From: GCA-2733415 sp049614485
GTDB taxonomy: Bacteria > Bacteroidota > Bacteroidia > Flavobacteriales > Flavobacteriaceae
Direction: 5' to 3'
Length of the DNA: 64,000 nt
Assembly (NCBI GenBank): GCA_049614485.1
Contig: JBMZDR010000001.1
Coordinates: 200,793 to 264,792, forward strand
Of this stretch, positions 61,760 through 64,000 are shown piece by piece. Both the position numbers and the translations under genes were made by a program. How positions within the stretch are numbered: position 1 is the stretch's first letter; each line of letters opens with the position of its first letter. The notes beneath the pieces are model-generated. The model did no database searches, had not been told where the DNA came from, and saw only the letters and a program-made list of their open reading frames with translations.

Positions 61760-61954
61760 ATGTTAATTATACCAATTAAAGACGGAGAAAACATTGATAG
61801 AGCTTTAAAGCGCTACAAGAGAAAATTTGATCGTACTGGAACGAAGAAATCACTTAGAGAAAGAAGATATTTCGCTAAACCTTCTATCGAGAACAGAGCT
61901 AAAATGAAAAAAGCTCAGTACATTCAAGGATTAAGAGATCAAGAAGAAATCTAG
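61760..61954 (+). CDS. rpsU: 30S ribosomal protein bS21
   Basis: A 64-residue bS21: MLIIPIKDGENIDRALKRYKRKFDRTGTKKSLRERRYFAKPSIENRAKMKKAQYIQGL is typical of the Bacteroidota form, with its basic helices and the RERRYFxKPS block. It is part of the small subunit near the 3' end of 16S rRNA. In Flavobacterium johnsoniae bS21 helps hide the anti-Shine-Dalgarno, and rpsU keeps a strong SD; the leader here fits an autoregulation of that kind. Followed by a strong terminator. Confidence 0.97.
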   Translation: MLIIPIKDGENIDRALKRYKRKFDRTGTKKSLRERRYFAKPSIENRAKMKKAQYIQGLRDQEEI

Positions 61955-61972
61955 TCTCATTAATAATATTTT

Positions 61973-62010
61973 AAAACCGTTTAGTATCTTTGATATTAAA
62001 CGGTTTTTTT
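61973..62010 (+). terminator. Intrinsic terminator of rpsU, abutting xerC
   Basis: A 16-bp stem with one G-T pair (61973-61988 with 61992-62007), a TTT loop and a T-run ending two bases before the xerC ATG. TATCTTTG (61985-61992) spans the top of the stem and the loop and could be a -7 element for xerC. Confidence 0.88.
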
Positions 62011-62011
62011 T

Positions 62012-62908
62012 ATGTCCCAATTTTCCGCATATGTCGATTATCTTTCGCTTGAAAAGAAATATTCTCCGCACACCGTTACGGCATACATTAAAGATTTAGA
62101 AGCTTTTTCTGAATTCTGTTTAAAAACATATGATTCTGGTTTAATACAGGATTGTGCTTATTCACAAATTAGAAGTTGGATTGTTTTTCTGTTAGAAGAA
62201 GGTGTAGGTAATAGAACGGTTAATAGGAAAGTTGCGTCGTTGAAGAGTTATTATAAGTTTTTGTTAAAAGCAGAACAAATAAAAATATTTCCTCTGTTAC
62301 AGCATAAAGCGTTAAAGGTAGCTAAGAAAGTGCAGGTGCCTTTTTCTGTTAAGGAAATGGAGAATGTGTTGGGGGAGCTTTATTTTGAAGATACATTTGA
62401 AGGAGTTCGTGATCGGCTAATGATAGAATTCTTTTATGCTACAGGGATACGTAAAGCAGAGTTGATTGCGTTGAAAGTTTCTGATGTTAATTTGGGTAAC
62501 AATACAGTTAAGGTGCTGGGTAAGAGAAATAAAGAGCGTATTGTACCTCTAGTTGCGTCATTAAATAGATGTATGTGTGACTATTTAGGTAAAAGGAGTG
62601 AGCTTGTGGATGGTGTTGATTGTGAAAATTTATTTTTAACTAAGCGTGGAGCTAAAGTTTATAATTCGCTTGTGTATCGGGTAATTAATTCGTATTTTAG
62701 TAAAGCTTCTTCTAAGTTAAAAAAGAGTCCGCATGTATTACGTCATACATTCGCAACCCATTTATTAAACGAAGGAGCAGATTTAAATGCGGTTAAAGAA
62801 TTACTTGGTCATACAAGTCTTGCGGCTACACAAGTTTACGTGCATAATAGCATGGCGAAGCTAAAAGAGACTTATCAAAATTCTCATCCGCGGAATACTA
62901 AAACCTAA
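62012..62908 (+). CDS. xerC: Tyrosine recombinase XerC/XerD type
   Basis: A 298-residue tyrosine recombinase with the full catalytic set: R147 (ATGIRKAEL), K171, H241-V-L-R244, H267 and Y276 (ATQVYVHN). The N-terminal SAM-like core-binding domain (about 1-85) is normal. Length and motifs are those of the chromosomal Xer proteins that resolve dimers at dif; the rpsU-xerC-hpf arrangement near tuf is housekeeping context, and no att site, phage gene or cassette array is nearby. Could be XerC or XerD; I use xerC. Confidence 0.9.
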   Translation: MSQFSAYVDYLSLEKKYSPHTVTAYIKDLEAFSEFCLKTYDSGLIQDCAYSQIRSWIVFLLEEGVGNRTVNRKVASLKSYYKFLLKAEQIKIFPLLQHKALKVAKKVQVPFSVKEMENVLGELYFEDTFEGVRDRLMIEFFYATGIRKAELIALKVSDVNLGNNTVKVLGKRNKERIVPLVASLNRCMCDYLGKRSELVDGVDCENLFLTKRGAKVYNSLVYRVINSYFSKASSKLKKSPHVLRHTFATHLLNEGADLNAVKELLGHTSLAATQVYVHNSMAKLKETYQNSHPRNTKT

Positions 62909-62935
62909 ATACTCATTTTTTAAAGCTTAAGTAAT

Positions 62936-63238
62936 ATGAAAGTAAACACACAGTCAGTAAATTTTGTAGCAGATCAAAAATTAATAGATTTCGTTCAGAC
63001 AAAAATGGATAAGTTGGATCAGTTTTTTGATAAAGTGATTTGCGCAGACGTATATTTAAAGGTTGAAAATAAAAGTGAAAAAGATAATAAAGTTTTTGAA
63101 GCTAAGTTAACAGTACCTGGAGATTCATTTGTGGTGAAAAAGCAATGTAAAACATTTGAAGAAGGAGCGGATTTGGCGTCACAGTCATTAGAAAGGTTGT
63201 TGAAAAAACGAAAAGAAAAATTAAGAGCACACGCTTAG
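62936..63238 (+). CDS. hpf: Ribosome hibernation promoting factor (short HPF/RaiA type)
   Basis: A 100-residue protein of the HPF/YfiA family: MKVNTQSVNFVADQKLIDFVQTKMDKLDQFFDKVICADVYLKVEN, with the KxxFEAKLTVPGDSFVVKKQCKTFEEGADLASQSLERLLKKRKEKL helix. The short form lacks the C-terminal dimerisation tail of long HPF. It binds the 30S decoding centre in stationary phase. It starts 27 bp after xerC. Confidence 0.92.
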   Translation: MKVNTQSVNFVADQKLIDFVQTKMDKLDQFFDKVICADVYLKVENKSEKDNKVFEAKLTVPGDSFVVKKQCKTFEEGADLASQSLERLLKKRKEKLRAHA

Positions 63239-63260
63239 TGAAAAAAAAGTAAAAATAGTT

Positions 63261-63289
63261 TTGTAAAAAAGAATTATTACATACATTTG
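63261..63289 (+). promoter_or_regulatory. Promoter of the tRNA-tuf cluster
   Basis: TTG at 63261-63263, 18-nt spacer, TACATTTG at 63282-63289. A terminator-like hairpin follows at once. Confidence 0.7.
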
Positions 63290-63290
63290 C

Positions 63291-63320
63291 AGTCCGCTAG
63301 AAATAGCGGGCTTTTTATTT
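63291..63320 (+). terminator. Terminator-like hairpin after hpf, next to the tRNA promoter
   Basis: A 9-bp stem with one T-G pair (AGTCCGCTA / TAGCGGGCT), GAAA loop, then TTTTTATTTTTTT. It lies 2 bp after the -7 element, so transcripts from that promoter would start within it. Confidence 0.75.
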
Positions 63321-63330
63321 TTTTATAAAA

Positions 63331-63404
63331 GCCGATGTAGCTCAGCTGGCTAGAGCAGCTGATTTGTAATCAGCAGGTCGGAGGTTCGAGTCCTCTCATC
63401 GGCT
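63331..63404 (+). tRNA. tRNA-Thr (TGT anticodon)
   Basis: A 74-nt cloverleaf: acceptor GCCGATG/CATCGGC, anticodon stem GCTGA/TCAGC around loop TTTGTAA with anticodon TGT. The discriminator is T and CCA is not encoded. Confidence 0.95.
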
Positions 63405-63444
63405 CAATAAAAAGAGTGAGTTCTTTAAATATTGAAATAAAAAT

Positions 63445-63530
63445 GGGGAGATTCCAGAGCGGCCAAACGGGGCGGACTGTAACTCCGCTGTCTTTCGACT
63501 TCGCAGGTTCGAATCCTGCTCTCCCCACCA
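63445..63530 (+). tRNA. tRNA-Tyr (GTA anticodon)
   Basis: A class II tRNA: acceptor GGGGAGA/TCTCCCC, anticodon stem GCGGA/TCCGC with loop CTGTAAC (GTA at 63479-63481), a long variable arm, and an encoded CCA end (63528-63530), unlike its neighbours. Confidence 0.95.
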
Positions 63531-63623
63531 GAATTTTCGTGAAAGCGAGAATACGATTTTTAAAACTGAGTAATTAGTACGTCAAGCTTCAACTTTTGAA
63601 TATTGAAGAAAGGTTTTAAATTC

Positions 63624-63696
63624 GCGAGAGTAGCTCAGCTGGTAGAGCGTCAGCCTTCCAAGCTGAATGTCGCCAGTTCGAACCTGGTCTCTCGCT
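63624..63696 (+). tRNA. tRNA-Gly (TCC anticodon), second copy
   Basis: Same as the copy at 27977 except for one compensatory T-stem base pair (G-C there, A-T here). Confidence 0.97.
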
Positions 63697-63765
63697 CAAA
63701 TCTTGAAACCCTTAACAGGAAATCAAGATCTAGTTTTTTCTAACTATTAAGTTAGGAGGGGTTAG

Positions 63766-63838
63766 GCCGGTGTAGCTCAGATGGTAGAGCGCATCCTTGG
63801 TAGGGATGAGGTCACGGGTTCAAATCCCGTCATTGGCT
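63766..63838 (+). tRNA. tRNA-Thr (GGT anticodon)
   Basis: A 73-nt tRNA: acceptor GCCGGTG/CATTGGC with two G-T pairs, anticodon stem CATCC/GGATG around loop TTGGTAG (anticodon GGT). No encoded CCA. It is followed by tuf after 72 bp. Confidence 0.95.
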
Positions 63839-63910
63839 CATTGAGTTGGTGTAATAGAAATGTATTGAATTAACACTAAATATAATAACTAAGAATTAAA
63901 ATTAATAATC

Positions 63911-64000
63911 ATGGCTAAAGGAACTTTTGACCGCTCGAAACCACATTTAAATATTGGTACAATTGGTCACGTTGATCACGGTAAAACTACATTAACTGCT
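63911..64000 (+). CDS. tuf: Elongation factor Tu, 5' part
   Basis: Only 30 codons are in the window, but MAKGTFDRSKPHLNIGTIGHVDHGKTTLTA is unmistakable: the GTP-binding P-loop GHVDHGKT is at residues 19-26. The product carries aminoacyl-tRNA to the ribosome. It lies downstream of four tRNA genes, the same order as E. coli tufB. The gene runs off the right edge. Confidence 0.97.
   Translation, partial: MAKGTFDRSKPHLNIGTIGHVDHGKTTLTA

Noticed and set aside
62012..62908. Tyrosine recombinase as a marker of an integrated element or integron
   Set aside because: It is full length with the housekeeping Xer set and sits between rpsU and hpf. No att sites, cassette repeats, phage genes or flanking direct repeats are visible.
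1..64000. CRISPR arrays, insertion sequences, phage or toxin-antitoxin genes
   Set aside because: No spaced direct repeats, transposase, terminal inverted repeats or recognisable toxin-antitoxin pairs were found in reading the window.
1..64000. Every TAnnTTTG match as a promoter
   Set aside because: Six fixed bases in an AT-rich sequence recur dozens of times by chance on the two strands. Only those at sensible distance from a start, and preferably with a spaced TTG, were listed.

Overview
The window looks like a chromosomal segment of a marine-type member of the Flavobacteriaceae (Bacteroidota). Supporting signs are the low GC content, the Na+-translocating NADH:quinone reductase operon, two secreted proteins with C-terminal type IX secretion (T9SS) sorting domains, a T9SS plug protein, lipoprotein signals, promoters of the Bacteroidota form (TTG, 18-21 nt, TAnnTTTG) and the general absence of Shine-Dalgarno sequences. 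No phage, insertion sequence, CRISPR array or other mobile element is visible. The gene density, operon spacing and housekeeping content are those of a core chromosome.

Layout. 1-8 kb holds a secreted T9SS hydrolase, proline catabolism (pruA), an NRDE protein, a protein with a possible permuted papain-like dyad, apaG and the T9SS plug protein. 8-14 kb is nqrABCDEF in one operon, closed by a terminator. 14-20 kb carries a secreted reprolysin-type metallopeptidase, a DEAD-box-type helicase, a small conserved protein and the flavin transferase ApbE, which should flavinylate NqrB and NqrC. 20-27 kb carries a gpmI-HAD-map-methyltransferase operon and a cell-wall group: two convergent, overlapping L,D-transpeptidases and an M48 protease. 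28-36 kb has tRNA-Gly, PepE, two tandem paralogous secreted proteins, an M1 peptidase, TatA and an O-methyltransferase.

36-43.8 kb is a minus-strand operon for kynurenine breakdown: kynU, kmo, a RidA/2-aminomuconate deaminase candidate, an IclR regulator, a 2-aminomuconic semialdehyde dehydrogenase candidate, an SDR, 3-hydroxyanthranilate dioxygenase and an ACMSD-like decarboxylase. Together these would take kynurenine to a 2-oxo-dicarboxylate. The first two tryptophan steps are not in the window. 43.8-57.9 kb is mixed housekeeping: histidine kinase, msrA, HerA-like ATPase, queE, GDPD, thioredoxin-like protein, NamZ, a LolC/E-like permease, cysteine synthase, and PspC with a K+ channel. 58-63.2 kb has an alanine/Na+ symporter, an HHH protein, acyl-CoA dehydrogenase, rpsU, xerC and hpf.

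63.3-64 kb is the tRNA-Thr, Tyr, Gly, Thr, tuf cluster, in the same order as the E. coli tufB operon; tuf runs off the end of the window.

The least ordinary signals are: a duplicated 3' tail of the acyl-CoA dehydrogenase gene in which all three differences are synonymous; a strong Shine-Dalgarno before rpsU in a genome that otherwise lacks them; terminator hairpins that contain or abut candidate promoters; two perfect hairpins at the only gap inside the nqr operon; and a conserved His/Asn-Cys pattern in an unrecognised protein. I found no clear new defence or mobile system.
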